From an uncultured Colwellia sp. (GTDB taxonomy: Bacteria; Pseudomonadota; Gammaproteobacteria; Enterobacterales; Alteromonadaceae), in NCBI GenBank assembly GCA_913058245.1, contig CAJXQJ010000010.1, forward strand, positions 62,001 through 126,000: DNA of 64,000 bases, read 5' to 3'. The stretch's first letter is position 1; each line of letters opens with the position of its first letter. The notes below the pieces were generated by a model. The model was not told the DNA's origin. It made no database searches and worked only from the letters and a program-made list of their open reading frames with translations. Positions 7,532 to 18,453 of this stretch are shown here, piece after piece. The translations under genes and the position numbers were made by a program.

Positions 7532-10500
7532 TTAACCATCCGCACGTAAGTGGTTTGCTAGTTCATTGACCATGGTAGTAATTAAAATAAACCGTGCTTT
7601 AGCATCTTCACTTGCTTGGTTAAATTTAAGCTTGCTACCGCCTTCCATTTTATAAATTTTAGGCTGTTGCTGAATTAACTTCATGATGAACATAGGGTCA
7701 ACTTTAGTATCACTGCTGAACTCTATCGCACCTCCAGCAGGGCCAGCGTCAATACGAGAAATACCAATTTTTTCTGCTTTTAATTTAAGCTTGGCAATAT
7801 GAATGAGGTTTTTGGTTGCCTGTGGCAATAAGCCAAAGCGGTCTATCAATTCAACTTGCACGTCGTCTAGGGCTTGTTTGCTCTTACAACTAGCGATACG
7901 TTTATATAGACTTAGTCTTAGGCTAACGTCAAAAATGTAGTCATCAGGCAGTAATGCTGGCACGCGTAAATCGACTTCGGTTTGCGTTTTCATGACCTGT
8001 TCAAGCGATAACTGTTTGCCGTCTTTTAGGGCTGCAACAGCGGCATCAAGCATTTCCATGTATAGACTAAAACCGACTTGGCTCATAGAGCCACTTTGAT
8101 CTTCACCTAATAATTCACCGGCGCCACGAATTTCTAAATCATGGGTGGCTAAGGTAAAACCAGCGCCCAAATCTTCAAGTGATGCTATGGCTTCAAGGCG
8201 TTTTTTCGCATCTTTAGTCATGCGTTTTTCGTGCGGCGTTAATAAATAGGCGTAGGCTTGATGATGAGAACGACCAACGCGGCCACGAAGCTGATGTAAC
8301 TGCGCTAGGCCTAAGTGGTCAGCTCTATCCATAATAATGGTATTAGCGCTTGGCACATCAATACCGGTTTCAATAATTGTTGTACATACCAGAACATTGA
8401 AACGCTGGTGGTAGAAATCACTCATAATACGTTCAAGTTCACGTTCACGCATTTGACCATGAGCTGTGGTTATTTTGGCTTCTGGTAATAAGGCTTGTAT
8501 ATCGGCAGCGGTTTTATCTATGGTATCAACATTATTATGTAAGAAATAAACTTGGCCACCGCGTAGAATTTCACGCAATATCGACTCTCTAATAAGAGCA
8601 TCGTCGCGTTGCCTAACAAAGGTTTTTACTGCTAACCGTTTTGCTGGCGGGGTCGCAATAATAGACAAGTCGCGCATGCCACCCATTGCCATATTTAGGG
8701 TTCTTGGGATAGGTGTTGCTGTTAATGTAAGAATGTCGACATTTGAGCGCAGTTGCTTAATTTTCTCTTTTTGCTTAACACCAAAACGATGTTCTTCATC
8801 GACAATAAGTAGCCCTAAATCGCTATACTTAATGCTGTTTTGCAGTAGCTTATGGGTACCAATTAAAATGTCAATTTGGCCAGATTCTACGTCTTTAATG
8901 ACTTGGTTTTGTTCTTTAGTGGTTTTAAAGCGAGATAACACTTCTATGCTGATAGGCCAGTTGGCAAATCGGTCACGAAAGTTTTCATAATGCTGCTGTG
9001 CCAGCAAAGTGGTAGGTACTAATATTGCCACTTGTTTACCATCATTAACAGCGACAAATGCTGCACGCATAGCCACTTCTGTTTTACCAAAACCAACATC
9101 GCCACAAACTAAACGGTCCATAGCTTGAGGTGATAGCATGTCGCTAATTACTGCATTAATGGCTTGTTCTTGGTCTAAGGTTTCTTCAAAGCCAAAGCTG
9201 TTAGCAAAAGCTTGATAATTATCTTTGTCACGCTTAAAACTGTAACCGTGATTACTGGCACGTTTTGCGTAAATATCAAGTAATTCTGCGGCTACATCTC
9301 GTACTTTCTCTGCCGCTTTTTGCTTGGCTTTGCTCCAGGTATCGTTACCTAATTTATGCAGTGGCGCATGGTCGGCGTCAGCGCCAGAGTAACGACTAAT
9401 TAAATGTAATGCGGCGACTGGCACATAGAGCTTGGCTTCGCTAGCATAACTTAATACTAAAAATTCAGTGGTAATACCGGCGTTCTCTATGGTTTGTAAG
9501 CCCATGTAACGTCCAATTCCGTGCTCAATGTGTACTACAGGCTGACCAATACTGAGTTCCGCTAAGTTTTTAAATATTGCATCGTTTTGGATGTCTTGCT
9601 GTTTATTGCGTCGGCGGGTTTGGCGAACAATGTCACCTAATAATTCAGCCTCGGTAACTAAGGCGATGGCATTCTTTTTTGCGCTGCCTTTTGCTTGGAA
9701 GATGAAACCTGCGGTTAGGGCATTTACCGTAATGCCTAAGTTACTGTCACTATTAACAAAGTCTTCTATGCTGTCAAAATTTGTCGGCTTAACTTGGTTA
9801 CGTTGTAGTAACTCTAAAACACTTTCACGACGTCCCTGGCTTTCGGCGACAAAAAGCAACTTTGATGGTGTTTCTTTATCGCTAATAAAGTTGTTAATTA
9901 ACTCAAATGGCTGCTTTAGTTTATGATCAATTGTTAAATCTGGTAGCGGCTTAACATCGAATTGCACTTGCGATGTTTTAACCTCTTGCTCAATAACTTC
10001 TGGCTTTAGGCTTATACGGTCAAATGGTTTTAAAGCGCTGTATAACTCTTCATTATTGAGAAACAGTTGTTGCGGAGGTAGCAGAGGGCGTGTCGGGTCA
10101 TAACGTCTGTCTTCATAGCGATATTCTATGTCGCTCCAATAGTGTGCCATCGCTTTGTCAATATCACCACTAACAATGACTAAGGTGTTCTCAGATAAAT
10201 AATCGCATAGCGTATTTGATTGCTGGAAAAAAAGCGGCAGATAATATTCAATACCTGCAGGCATAATACCGTTGCTAACTTGATGGTAAATTGATTCTTT
10301 GTCTATGGTGCTAGTAAATTGCTCACGGTATTGACTGCGGAACAAGTTAATACCATCACTATCCGTGGGAAATTCATGTGCTGGTAGTAAATCAATGCCA
10401 GCAACTTTGTCACTTGAACGTTGGTTTTCAGGATCGAATAAACGAATTTCATCGATTTCGTCATCAAAAAAGTCTAAACGGTAGGGGGTTTTACTACCCA

Positions 10501-11047
10501 TTGGGAATAAATCAAGAATGGCTCCGCGCGCCGAGAACTCACCATGTTCCATAACTTGATCAACATAACGATAACCGCTAGCTTCAAGTTCTTGTCTTAA
10601 TTGGTGAAGATCTTTTTTATCGCCTTTTTGAATGATAAGGCTATTTGCTTCCAAATACTGTTTAGGTGCTAATCGCTGCATTAACGTTGTTACCGGTACG
10701 ATAACAATGCCTTGTTCCATTCGTGATAATTGATATAAGGTCGCTAAGCGCTGAGAAATAATGTCTTGGTGCGGAGAAAATGTATCGTATGGTAAAGTTT
10801 CCCAGTCGGGGAATAAGCAAATAGGCAATTGTTGTTGATGGTTTAAACTGGACAACTCTTGCTCTAAACGTAACGCAGAAGGCGTGTCGTGAGTTAATAA
10901 AAGAACTGGTTGTGACGCTGACAACGCACCATGGAAAACTGCCAAGCTCGCACTACTGCCGGGTAAGTTTTGCCAGATTTTTTTGTCGGCATTTTTACCA
11001 CGACTTTTTGCTAAAACAGGATTGAATAAATTAACGTTTTTGCTCAT
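7532..11047 (-). CDS. mfd: Transcription-repair coupling factor Mfd
   Basis: This ATP-driven DNA translocase removes stalled RNA polymerase and recruits UvrA to start nucleotide excision repair. The length (1171 residues) is normal. Order of domains: UvrB-like N-terminal module (residues 1 to about 340, with FPDWETLPYDTFSPH), RNA polymerase interaction domain (about 490-560, VHIEHGIGRYMGL), then the two RecA-like lobes with Walker A GDVGFGKTE, Walker B DEEH, TATPIPRT, and the C-terminal domain that masks the UvrA site. The gene is monocistronic or leads the csiV unit. No anomaly seen. Confidence 0.97.
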   Translation of the reverse strand: MSKNVNLFNPVLAKSRGKNADKKIWQNLPGSSASLAVFHGALSASQPVLLLTHDTPSALRLEQELSSLNHQQQLPICLFPDWETLPYDTFSPHQDIISQRLATLYQLSRMEQGIVIVPVTTLMQRLAPKQYLEANSLIIQKGDKKDLHQLRQELEASGYRYVDQVMEHGEFSARGAILDLFPMGSKTPYRLDFFDDEIDEIRLFDPENQRSSDKVAGIDLLPAHEFPTDSDGINLFRSQYREQFTSTIDKESIYHQVSNGIMPAGIEYYLPLFFQQSNTLCDYLSENTLVIVSGDIDKAMAHYWSDIEYRYEDRRYDPTRPLLPPQQLFLNNEELYSALKPFDRISLKPEVIEQEVKTSQVQFDVKPLPDLTIDHKLKQPFELINNFISDKETPSKLLFVAESQGRRESVLELLQRNQVKPTNFDSIEDFVNSDSNLGITVNALTAGFIFQAKGSAKKNAIALVTEAELLGDIVRQTRRRNKQQDIQNDAIFKNLAELSIGQPVVHIEHGIGRYMGLQTIENAGITTEFLVLSYASEAKLYVPVAALHLISRYSGADADHAPLHKLGNDTWSKAKQKAAEKVRDVAAELLDIYAKRASNHGYSFKRDKDNYQAFANSFGFEETLDQEQAINAVISDMLSPQAMDRLVCGDVGFGKTEVAMRAAFVAVNDGKQVAILVPTTLLAQQHYENFRDRFANWPISIEVLSRFKTTKEQNQVIKDVESGQIDILIGTHKLLQNSIKYSDLGLLIVDEEHRFGVKQKEKIKQLRSNVDILTLTATPIPRTLNMAMGGMRDLSIIATPPAKRLAVKTFVRQRDDALIRESILREILRGGQVYFLHNNVDTIDKTAADIQALLPEAKITTAHGQMRERELERIMSDFYHQRFNVLVCTTIIETGIDVPSANTIIMDRADHLGLAQLHQLRGRVGRSHHQAYAYLLTPHEKRMTKDAKKRLEAIASLEDLGAGFTLATHDLEIRGAGELLGEDQSGSMSQVGFSLYMEMLDAAVAALKDGKQLSLEQVMKTQTEVDLRVPALLPDDYIFDVSLRLSLYKRIASCKSKQALDDVQVELIDRFGLLPQATKNLIHIAKLKLKAEKIGISRIDAGPAGGAIEFSSDTKVDPMFIMKLIQQQPKIYKMEGGSKLKFNQASEDAKARFILITTMVNELANHLRADG

Positions 11048-11225
11048 GACTGCTCTTTTTATAACATAAATAGCTGATAGCTGCCTTAACCGATATATGG
11101 CTATGACAGTGTAAATTGCGCGTATCTTAGCATGAGTTTCTGTGAAGTTTTAGCGGCTAAAGCTATTCTTGAATATTGCGCTTTATAATTTGCTAAGAAT
11201 TAGTTTTGGCAAGTACAGAATTCAC

Positions 11226-11586
11226 TAGGGGCTGTTGAACTTTCAGTTTATAGCTTTGTTGCTCTTGAAAAAGATGTTAATCGAGGTGCTTAATTTAATG
11301 TTTGGTTGTTCCAAATGCACTTTAAGCACAGCTTCCGCATCCTGCTCACGCTATGTACCTACATCCTGCAGGCAACAAGAGTAATGCTTTTTCAAGGCAA
11401 CCCGAAGGGCTATAGCTAATTTTCAACCTAACAATGTTAGAAAAAATTAACGTACGACTGCAAGGATGCAGAAGGTAGAGCGACTCAGGAGACAAAGCCG
11501 AGAATAACTACATAGCACAATTTCCGCCTTGTTATCTCAAATATTAGCCGATAGCAGAGACTAAAGTGAAAGATCAACAGCCCCTA
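11226..11586. mobile_element. MITE-like non-coding element with terminal inverted repeats and TA flanks
   Basis: The ends are imperfect inverted repeats. The left end reads GGGGCTGTTGAACTTTCAG from 11228, and the right end, read on the minus strand from 11584, is GGGGCTGTTGATCTTTCAC, so 17 of 19 bases agree. Each end is bordered by TA (11226-11227 and 11585-11586), as expected for a TA target duplication of the IS630/Tc1-mariner type. The interior of about 320 bases holds no ORF but several short palindromes, such as CCTGCAGG near 11365. It lies between mfd and the DUF1456 gene. The flanks (11048-11225 and 11587-11707) hold only the promoters of those genes. Confidence 0.65.
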
Positions 11587-11707
11587 ACCAAATCATGTAT
11601 AATATCGGCTAATTAAATTATTGTTTTGTTATTTTTATGCGCTAAATACGCGTGTTAATAAGTAACAGTTGTCAGCTATTGTTATGTTGACGTTTTTGGA
11701 GAAGTTT

Positions 11708-12367
11708 GTGACTAATAACGACGTTTTACGCCGCCTAAGATATACCTTTAATTTTAATGATCAGAAGGTTATTGCCATTTTTGCAGCGGGTGATCTAACC
11801 GTAACACGTGAGCAAATAAGTAATTGGCTTAAAAAAGAAGAAGATCCAGCATATGTCAATTGTCCAGACACAACTTTTGCTGCATTTTTAAATGGTTTTA
11901 TTAATGAGCGTCGTGGCAAAAAAGAAGGTGCGCCAGCAAAAATAGAAAAGCGATTAAACAATAATATTATTTTAACTAAACTTAAAATTGCCTTTAATTT
12001 AAAAGCTGAAGATATCATTGAAATGTTGGCCTCAGTAAACTTTCGTTTAAATAAACCTGAATTAAGCGCGTTTTCCCGCAAGCCAGATCATAAGAATTAC
12101 CGAGAATGTAAAGATCAAGTGTTACGTAACTTTTTGCAAGGTGTAGACAAAAAATTTCATGTACAGCGTCGGGCCAAAGTACAGGTTAAAAACCAAGAAA
12201 CTGAAACAGCTGATAAGTTAGAGAAAATTTTAGAAAATAAAAATTATAAGGCTGCAAAACCCAATGCTAGTAAAATCTATGTTAATCCAAATAAAAGTAA
12301 AACGGAGCGTAAGCCGGGTGAGCGGAAAGTATTAAAGTTAAAACCAAAAGATATTTGGGGTGAATAA
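11708..12367 (+). CDS. YehS-type DUF1456 family protein
   Basis: The protein contains two copies of the DUF1456 repeat: LRRLRYTFNFNDQKVIAIF (residues about 7-25) and LTKLKIAFNLKAEDIIEML (about 88-106). Each is followed by a helical segment ending in a basic stretch (NWLKKEED; AFSRKPDHKNY). The tail after residue 150 is lysine-rich and probably disordered. The role is unknown. I choose GTG 11708 as start because GGAG at 11698-11701 lies 6 bases before it and the protein then begins VTNNDVLRR, as in YehS. An ATG at 11669 in frame has no ribosome-binding site. Alone between the MITE-like element and a perfect terminator. Confidence 0.85.
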   Translation: MTNNDVLRRLRYTFNFNDQKVIAIFAAGDLTVTREQISNWLKKEEDPAYVNCPDTTFAAFLNGFINERRGKKEGAPAKIEKRLNNNIILTKLKIAFNLKAEDIIEMLASVNFRLNKPELSAFSRKPDHKNYRECKDQVLRNFLQGVDKKFHVQRRAKVQVKNQETETADKLEKILENKNYKAAKPNASKIYVNPNKSKTERKPGERKVLKLKPKDIWGE

Positions 12368-12394
12368 TTTAGCGTTATAGATTTAGGTTCTTGT

Positions 12395-12430
12395 GCTATA
12401 AATAAGTGACGTAACTTATTTATAGCTTCT
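12395..12430 (+). terminator. Terminator after the DUF1456 gene
   Basis: A perfect 13-bp stem, GCTATAAATAAGT at 12395-12407 with ACTTATTTATAGC at 12414-12426, a 6-nt loop, then TTCTT. It is AT-rich with a weak T tract, so efficiency is uncertain. Confidence 0.6.
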
Positions 12431-12459
12431 TAATAATAAAACCAATAAGGAAAAGAACT

Positions 12460-12951
12460 ATGTCTGACAATAATTCACCTGAAAACTCATCTGATAACAC
12501 TGAGCCGGAAATTAAGCCAACACCAACAATAAATACAATACCAAGTTGGTTCAAAATTGTCGCAGTTGTAGCGCTAGTATGGAATTTACTTGGCGTTATG
12601 GCCTTTGTTGGTCAGATGATGATGACACCGGAAATGGTTGCTGAGCTGCCTCAGGCCGAGCAAGATTTATATGCTACAACTCCAATATGGGCAACTGCCG
12701 CGTTTGCCGTTGCCGTATTTGCTGGTGCTTTAGGAAGTTTGGCATTATTGCTAAAGAAAAGTTTATGTTATCAGTTATTTGTCGCCTCATTTGTTGGCGT
12801 TATCGTACAAATGTTTCACTCTTTCTTCATCAGTAACTCATTTGAAGTTTATGGTCCTGGGGGCATGATAATGCCAGTTATGGTGATTGTGATTGCCTTT
12901 GTTTTAGTGCGTTTTGCCGCGAAAGGTATTAACAACAAATGGTTTAGCTAA
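12460..12951 (+). CDS. Small inner-membrane protein with four predicted helices
   Basis: The function is not recognised. After a charged, proline-containing N-terminus of about 27 residues come four hydrophobic segments: about residues 31-51, 70-92, 98-116 and 124-148. A short polar stretch with MMMTPEMVAELPQAEQ lies between the first and second. This layout occurs in small membrane proteins of Alteromonadales sometimes labelled as sugar transporters without evidence. The start is backed by AAGGA 9 bases before ATG. It is flanked by terminators on both sides, so it is its own unit. Confidence 0.75.
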   Translation: MSDNNSPENSSDNTEPEIKPTPTINTIPSWFKIVAVVALVWNLLGVMAFVGQMMMTPEMVAELPQAEQDLYATTPIWATAAFAVAVFAGALGSLALLLKKSLCYQLFVASFVGVIVQMFHSFFISNSFEVYGPGGMIMPVMVIVIAFVLVRFAAKGINNKWFS

Positions 12952-12983
12952 GCTATAATTTATAGCTAAATATTGTATGCTTG

Positions 12984-13008
12984 AGGCCTGTGATTGCAGG
13001 CCTTTTTA
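12984..13008 (+). terminator. Terminator after the small membrane protein gene
   Basis: The stem AGGCCTG (12984-12990) pairs with CAGGCCT (12997-13003), with a 6-nt loop and a T5 tract. Confidence 0.75.
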
Positions 13009-13116
13009 TTGCTGAAATTTAATTTTAAGTACTTTAATAACGGGTGGTGCTGAGGGTAATCACTATTGATTAACGATATTAAAAGCTAGAAATTACAGCT
13101 ATATTGGCAGCACTAA

Positions 13117-13125
13117 TGGTATAAT
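13117..13125 (+). promoter_or_regulatory. Extended -10 promoter element of the YeiH-type gene
   Basis: TGGTATAAT is a perfect extended -10 (TGn-TATAAT), 47 bases before the start codon at 13173. No good -35 hexamer is seen, as is usual for extended -10 promoters. Confidence 0.5.
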
Positions 13126-13172
13126 TTATAGCGCGATTTTTAATGATAACTATGCTGCGGTAAAACGAATAA

Positions 13173-14159
13173 ATGTTAGTTAATTTACAAGCAAAATTGC
13201 TAGGGGCCGCACTGTGCTCGATAATTGCTATTTTTGCGACAATTGTGGCAACTCGATATCAAGCGCCGGTGATGTTATTTGCACTACTATTGGGGTTAAG
13301 TGCTCACGCGTTTTATCGCCACAAAAAAATCCAACACGGAGTTAATTATTGCTCACGAGAGCTATTGCGGCTTTGTGTTGGCATGTTAGGTGTTCGTATT
13401 GCTTTTGCTGACATTGTTTCTTTGGGTATTACCCCGCCATTAATTGTGATGGTGAGTATGGCTCTGACTATGATATTTGGTGTGCTCTTTTCACGGGCAC
13501 TAGCGTTACCGAAAACATTTGGGGTACTTTCTGGAGGAGCGGTTGCTGTATGTGGGGTTTCTGCTGCCGCGGCTATTTCAACTGTACTACCAAAGGATAA
13601 AGCTCAAGAAAAGTATTTCGCCCTTACCGTTATTGGTATTACCACTTTTAGTACCTTATCGATGATATTTTACCCTATTTTAGCAGGATACTTGGGCTTT
13701 TCAGATCAATTAGCCGGCGTTTTTATAGGCGGCGCTATTCATGATGTTGCGCAAGTTGTCGGTGCAGGCTATACCATTTCACCAGAAGCAGGTGATGTTG
13801 CCACTTATATCAAGCTATTACGTGTTGCGTTATTAATGCCAATTGTGATGATGGTATTTATTGCTTTTAAAGAGCGTGATAGCAAAATGGAAGCAGGAGT
13901 TAGCGCTTTTATTCCTGGCTTTTTGATATTATTTTTTGTACTGGCATTTTTAAAAAATATTGGTGTATTACCTATCTGGTTAATCGAAATTATTCGTGGT
14001 TTATCAAGTAGTTTATTGGTAGTTGCTATTGCAGCGATTGGCGTGAAAACGTCTTTAAAGCAAGTATTGTCGGTAGGATGGAAACCGGTATTACTAATGG
14101 GCAGCGAAACGGTATTTTTAGCAAGTTTGATTGTTGGCGGTATTTTATTTTTCTATTAG
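13173..14159 (+). CDS. YeiH family (UPF0324) putative anion exporter
   Basis: A polytopic inner-membrane protein of 328 residues with about ten hydrophobic segments. The family blocks are clear: LLRLCVGMLGVRIAFADI, LSGGAVAVCGVSAAAAI and FIGGAIHDVAQVVGAGY. Family members have been proposed to export sulfate or related anions, but this is weakly established. In enterobacteria the gene lies next to a LysR gene; here none is adjacent. The gene has its own extended -10 promoter and converges on the RIO kinase gene. Confidence 0.87.
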   Translation: MLVNLQAKLLGAALCSIIAIFATIVATRYQAPVMLFALLLGLSAHAFYRHKKIQHGVNYCSRELLRLCVGMLGVRIAFADIVSLGITPPLIVMVSMALTMIFGVLFSRALALPKTFGVLSGGAVAVCGVSAAAAISTVLPKDKAQEKYFALTVIGITTFSTLSMIFYPILAGYLGFSDQLAGVFIGGAIHDVAQVVGAGYTISPEAGDVATYIKLLRVALLMPIVMMVFIAFKERDSKMEAGVSAFIPGFLILFFVLAFLKNIGVLPIWLIEIIRGLSSSLLVVAIAAIGVKTSLKQVLSVGWKPVLLMGSETVFLASLIVGGILFFY

Positions 14160-14192
14160 TGGGTTTTAGTTACGTATTAGTTTTATACGTTA

Positions 14193-15059
14193 TTAATAAT
14201 TGTCTTCGATGGTGTTCGCTTCATTGATACGCTCAAGCCTAGCTTGTTCTTGTGCAAATGCCGCTTTAATTTCTTCTAAAACTGTATCTACATCGGCGCT
14301 TACGGCACTTTCTTTAAATAAGCCGGTAAGTTGATATTCAGGAGTAAGCTCTCCACGCTCAAACAATGCCCACATTTCTTCGGCGTAGCGGCTGTGTTTA
14401 AGTTCTGGGCTAAATTGACTGTAATAATTGGTCATGTTGTTAACGTCGCGAATCAACATTGCTTTGGCATTATTATTCGCAGAGGCATCAACAGCTTGTG
14501 GTAAGTCAATGATAACAGGGCCATAATCATCTACCAAAACGTTAAACTCTGATAAGTCACCATGAATAACACCAGAACAAAGCATCAATTTAACATAATG
14601 CATGACTAACGCATGATCTTCTTTTGCTTGTTCGTTAGGCATAATAACGTCATTTAACCGTGGTGCCACATCACCGTCGTCATCGGTGACGAGCTCCATT
14701 AATAAAACGCCATCAAAACAGCCAAATGGCTGAGGTACTCGCACGCCAGCTTCTGCGAGTTTATACAGAGCATCAACTTCTGCACTTTGCCAAGCAGACT
14801 CTTGTTGCTCGCGGCCGTATTTAGAGCCCTTTTCCATGGCTCTTGCACGACGACTGTTTCTACTTTTTCGCCCTTCTTGATACTGCGCCGCTTTTTTAAA
14901 ACTGCGTTTAATGGCTTCTTTGTAAACTTTAGCACAGCGAATTTCGTCGCCACAACGAACCATATAAACGGTAGCTTCTTTACCGCTCATAAGTTGGCTT
15001 ATTACTTCGTCTACTAAGCCATCGTCAACAAGTGGCTGTATGCGTTTAGGTACTTTCAT
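14193..15059 (-). CDS. RIO-type serine protein kinase
   Basis: An atypical protein kinase of the RIO family (288 residues). Visible motifs: the P-loop region SQLMSGKEATVYMV (residues 21-34), lysine 44 in CAKVYKEA, catalytic loop VIHGDLSEFNVLV with D168 and N173, and the metal-binding D185 in IIDLPQAVD. The insert with KSRNSRRARAMEKGSKYGRE (about 65-84) is typical of the bacterial RIO group. Archaeal and eukaryotic RIO proteins act in ribosome maturation; the bacterial substrates are unknown. Convergent with the YeiH gene and divergent from the dehydrogenase gene. Confidence 0.9.
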   Translation of the reverse strand: MKVPKRIQPLVDDGLVDEVISQLMSGKEATVYMVRCGDEIRCAKVYKEAIKRSFKKAAQYQEGRKSRNSRRARAMEKGSKYGREQQESAWQSAEVDALYKLAEAGVRVPQPFGCFDGVLLMELVTDDDGDVAPRLNDVIMPNEQAKEDHALVMHYVKLMLCSGVIHGDLSEFNVLVDDYGPVIIDLPQAVDASANNNAKAMLIRDVNNMTNYYSQFSPELKHSRYAEEMWALFERGELTPEYQLTGLFKESAVSADVDTVLEEIKAAFAQEQARLERINEANTIEDNY

Positions 15060-15198
15060 GGCGTCGTTATACCTTAGTTAAGCGCTGGAAGATATAACAA
15101 AATTATAACTTTTTATTTATCTTTAGATTAAAACGCTGCGATGTTGAGATATAGTTGAGGTAAAATAAAGGCAAAAATCATTCAACAGATATCTCGAT

Positions 15199-16134
15199 AT
15201 GATCCCTTTTATCAGTCAATTATCAGCTGCAGAGCAACAGATGTGGCTTGAAGCATTAAGTATTGAACTACCTAATGAAAACATTGTTTTAGCCAGTGAT
15301 GTTGCACCAGAGCAACGACAATTATGTACGATTGCGATTGTTGCTAATCCTGACATAACTACGTTATCTAGCTTTAACAATTTAAGCTGGCTACATAGTG
15401 TTTGGGCAGGCGTAGAAAAATTAATGGCAAATTTGCAATCTTCCGACATTAAAATAACTCGCTTGATTGATCCTATGTTAAGTCAAACGATGGCTGAAGC
15501 AGTTCTAGCTTGGAGTTTGTACTTGCATCGTGATATGCCAATCTATGCCAAGCAGCAGCAAGAAGCTACTTGGCTACAGCATCAATATACGCCAGCAAAT
15601 GAAAGGCGAATTGGTATTCTAGGTTTAGGTGAATTAGGGTGCGAAAGTGCACAGCGGTTACAGCAAAATGGCTTTGACGTGATGGGTTGGAGTCGTTCCA
15701 CGAAAAATTTGCCGAGTATTAGTACTTTTAGCGGGCAAGAAGGTTTATTAGCAATGGCATCAAGGAGTGATATTTTAGTTTGCTTATTGCCATTGACAGC
15801 AGAAACTCAAGGATTAATTAACACTGAGCTACTTGAGCAGATGCCTAAAGGCAGTTCTGTGATTAATTTCGCTCGTGGCGGTATTATTGATACTGATGCT
15901 TTATTGCATACACTTGTGAATAATCATATTAAACATGCGGTACTTGATGTGTTTGACCAAGAACCATTGCCGACAGATAGTAAACTGTGGCAACAGCCAA
16001 ATGTGACGGTATTGCCGCATATCTCAGCGCCAACACAATTGCAGTCGGCTTGTAAAATTGTTGCTAATAATATTATTGAATACCGAAAGTCTGGGCAACT
16101 ACCGGTATGTGTTAATAAAGCTAAAGGGTATTAA
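15199..16134 (+). CDS. D-2-hydroxyacid dehydrogenase, glyoxylate/hydroxypyruvate reductase A type
   Basis: An NAD(P)-dependent reductase of 2-oxo acids (311 residues). The Rossmann motif GILGLGELG lies at about residues 138-146 and is followed by GWSRSTK, a basic motif that suggests NADPH preference. The catalytic histidine is in VLPHISAPTQ near residue 275, and the arginine in INFARGGIID near 230. The HISAPT form and overall length fit the GhrA subgroup. It probably reduces glyoxylate or hydroxypyruvate, but exact substrates are not given by sequence. Convergent with the LysR gene 24 bases downstream. Confidence 0.85.
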   Translation: MIPFISQLSAAEQQMWLEALSIELPNENIVLASDVAPEQRQLCTIAIVANPDITTLSSFNNLSWLHSVWAGVEKLMANLQSSDIKITRLIDPMLSQTMAEAVLAWSLYLHRDMPIYAKQQQEATWLQHQYTPANERRIGILGLGELGCESAQRLQQNGFDVMGWSRSTKNLPSISTFSGQEGLLAMASRSDILVCLLPLTAETQGLINTELLEQMPKGSSVINFARGGIIDTDALLHTLVNNHIKHAVLDVFDQEPLPTDSKLWQQPNVTVLPHISAPTQLQSACKIVANNIIEYRKSGQLPVCVNKAKGY

Positions 16135-16158
16135 TATTATCTTTTTTTTTCTAGAAAG

Positions 16159-17028
16159 TTATGGTTTAAGGTGCTCATCTAGATAGTCAACTAAGGTACG
16201 AATTTTAGGGGATAGTTGTCGGTTGTGAGGGTATACGGCCCAAATACCTTCTTCAGGCTCTTGAAATTGCCTAAGTAAGGGAATGAGGTTGCCTTTAGCT
16301 ATATCTTCTTTTACATAGTAGTCGGGCAGTTGTACTATACCTAAGCCTTTTAAGGCTGCGTCGGTTAAGCCAGTACCATTGTTGTATCTTAATGCACCAC
16401 TAACTTTAATTGTTTTTTCTTTTCCTGCTTCATTGAAGCGCCAATAATCTAATGTACCTAATAAACAGCTATGATCACTAAGCTCTGACAATGAGTGCGG
16501 CATACCATATTTTTCTAGGTACAGTGGCGAGGCGCATAAATAGTTAGTTCTAGTGCCAAGTTTTTTGGCCATCAGTGTTGAATCAGCAAGTTTTCCTAAA
16601 CGTATTGCTAAATCAAATCCTTGTTCAACTAAATCAACATTTTGGTTACTCAAATAAGCACTAACATTCACTTCACTGTGCTGCTGAATAAAATTATTTA
16701 TTAGCGGCAATACTTTTTGCTCACCATATGTCACTGGGGCTGTAAGCTTGATATGTCCTTGAGGTTTTTGTTGTAAATTAGTAACCAGACGTTCAGCTTC
16801 TTCAACACCATCAACAAGGTTACGGCAATGTTGGAAAAATAATTGCCCTTCTTGGGTTAAGGAAACCTTTCGAGTGGTGCGATAAAGCAGTTTTATATTA
16901 AGTCGTTGTTCTAGCGCTGTTACCCGGCGGCTAACATGAGCAGTTGAAATATCGAGCCTCTTTGCTGCTTGGGTAAAACTTGAGGTTTCTGCGACATAAA
17001 CGAATTCACTAATACCATCAAAGTTCAT
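16159..17028 (-). CDS. LysR-family transcriptional regulator, divergent from frmA
   Basis: The 289-residue protein has an N-terminal winged helix-turn-helix (residues about 3-62, FVYVAETSSFTQAAKRLDIS and then HVSRRVTALEQRLNIKLLYR) and a LysR effector-binding domain (about 90-285). It is transcribed away from frmA across 279 bases. In gammaproteobacteria this LysR-frmA-fghA arrangement is frequent, so it likely controls formaldehyde detoxification. That link is inferred from position only. It is not the FrmR type of regulator found in E. coli. Confidence 0.9.
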   Translation of the reverse strand: MNFDGISEFVYVAETSSFTQAAKRLDISTAHVSRRVTALEQRLNIKLLYRTTRKVSLTQEGQLFFQHCRNLVDGVEEAERLVTNLQQKPQGHIKLTAPVTYGEQKVLPLINNFIQQHSEVNVSAYLSNQNVDLVEQGFDLAIRLGKLADSTLMAKKLGTRTNYLCASPLYLEKYGMPHSLSELSDHSCLLGTLDYWRFNEAGKEKTIKVSGALRYNNGTGLTDAALKGLGIVQLPDYYVKEDIAKGNLIPLLRQFQEPEEGIWAVYPHNRQLSPKIRTLVDYLDEHLKP

Positions 17029-17051
17029 GTTTATCTCTCATTTATCTGTTG

Positions 17052-17149
17052 TTTACCTTTTTATTGTTACATATAGGTAAAAGTGAATTGTTATTTGTCT
17101 ATATTATCATTTAATCAGAAATAAATATAATAACACCACTAAGACAAAT
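17052..17149. promoter_or_regulatory. Inverted repeats in the LysR-frmA divergent promoter region
   Basis: Two spaced inverted repeats are seen: TTTACCT (17052-17058) with AGGTAAA (17075-17081), and ATTTGTCT (17093-17100) with AGACAAAT (17142-17149). Such dyads in a LysR divergent region are plausible operator halves. No experimental or comparative support is available here. Confidence 0.35.
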
Positions 17150-17298
17150 TATTACGCTGTTGAGCACATCAGTAGTTAAGTTATTCAACTATAGTTATTG
17201 CGATGTTTTTAATTAAGTTGTTGGCAACCAGTTCATGTTTAGCGGATGTAACAAACAAATATTATGGCTTTACGGCGTGAAAGAATTAATTTTATTGA

Positions 17299-18438
<1,140 letters not shown>

Positions 18439-18453
18439 TAGATAGCATACAAA

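Noticed and set aside
8676-9926. Two plus-strand ORFs of 104 and 111 codons inside mfd
   Set aside because: They are antisense shadows of conserved helicase and RNA-polymerase-interaction regions of Mfd.
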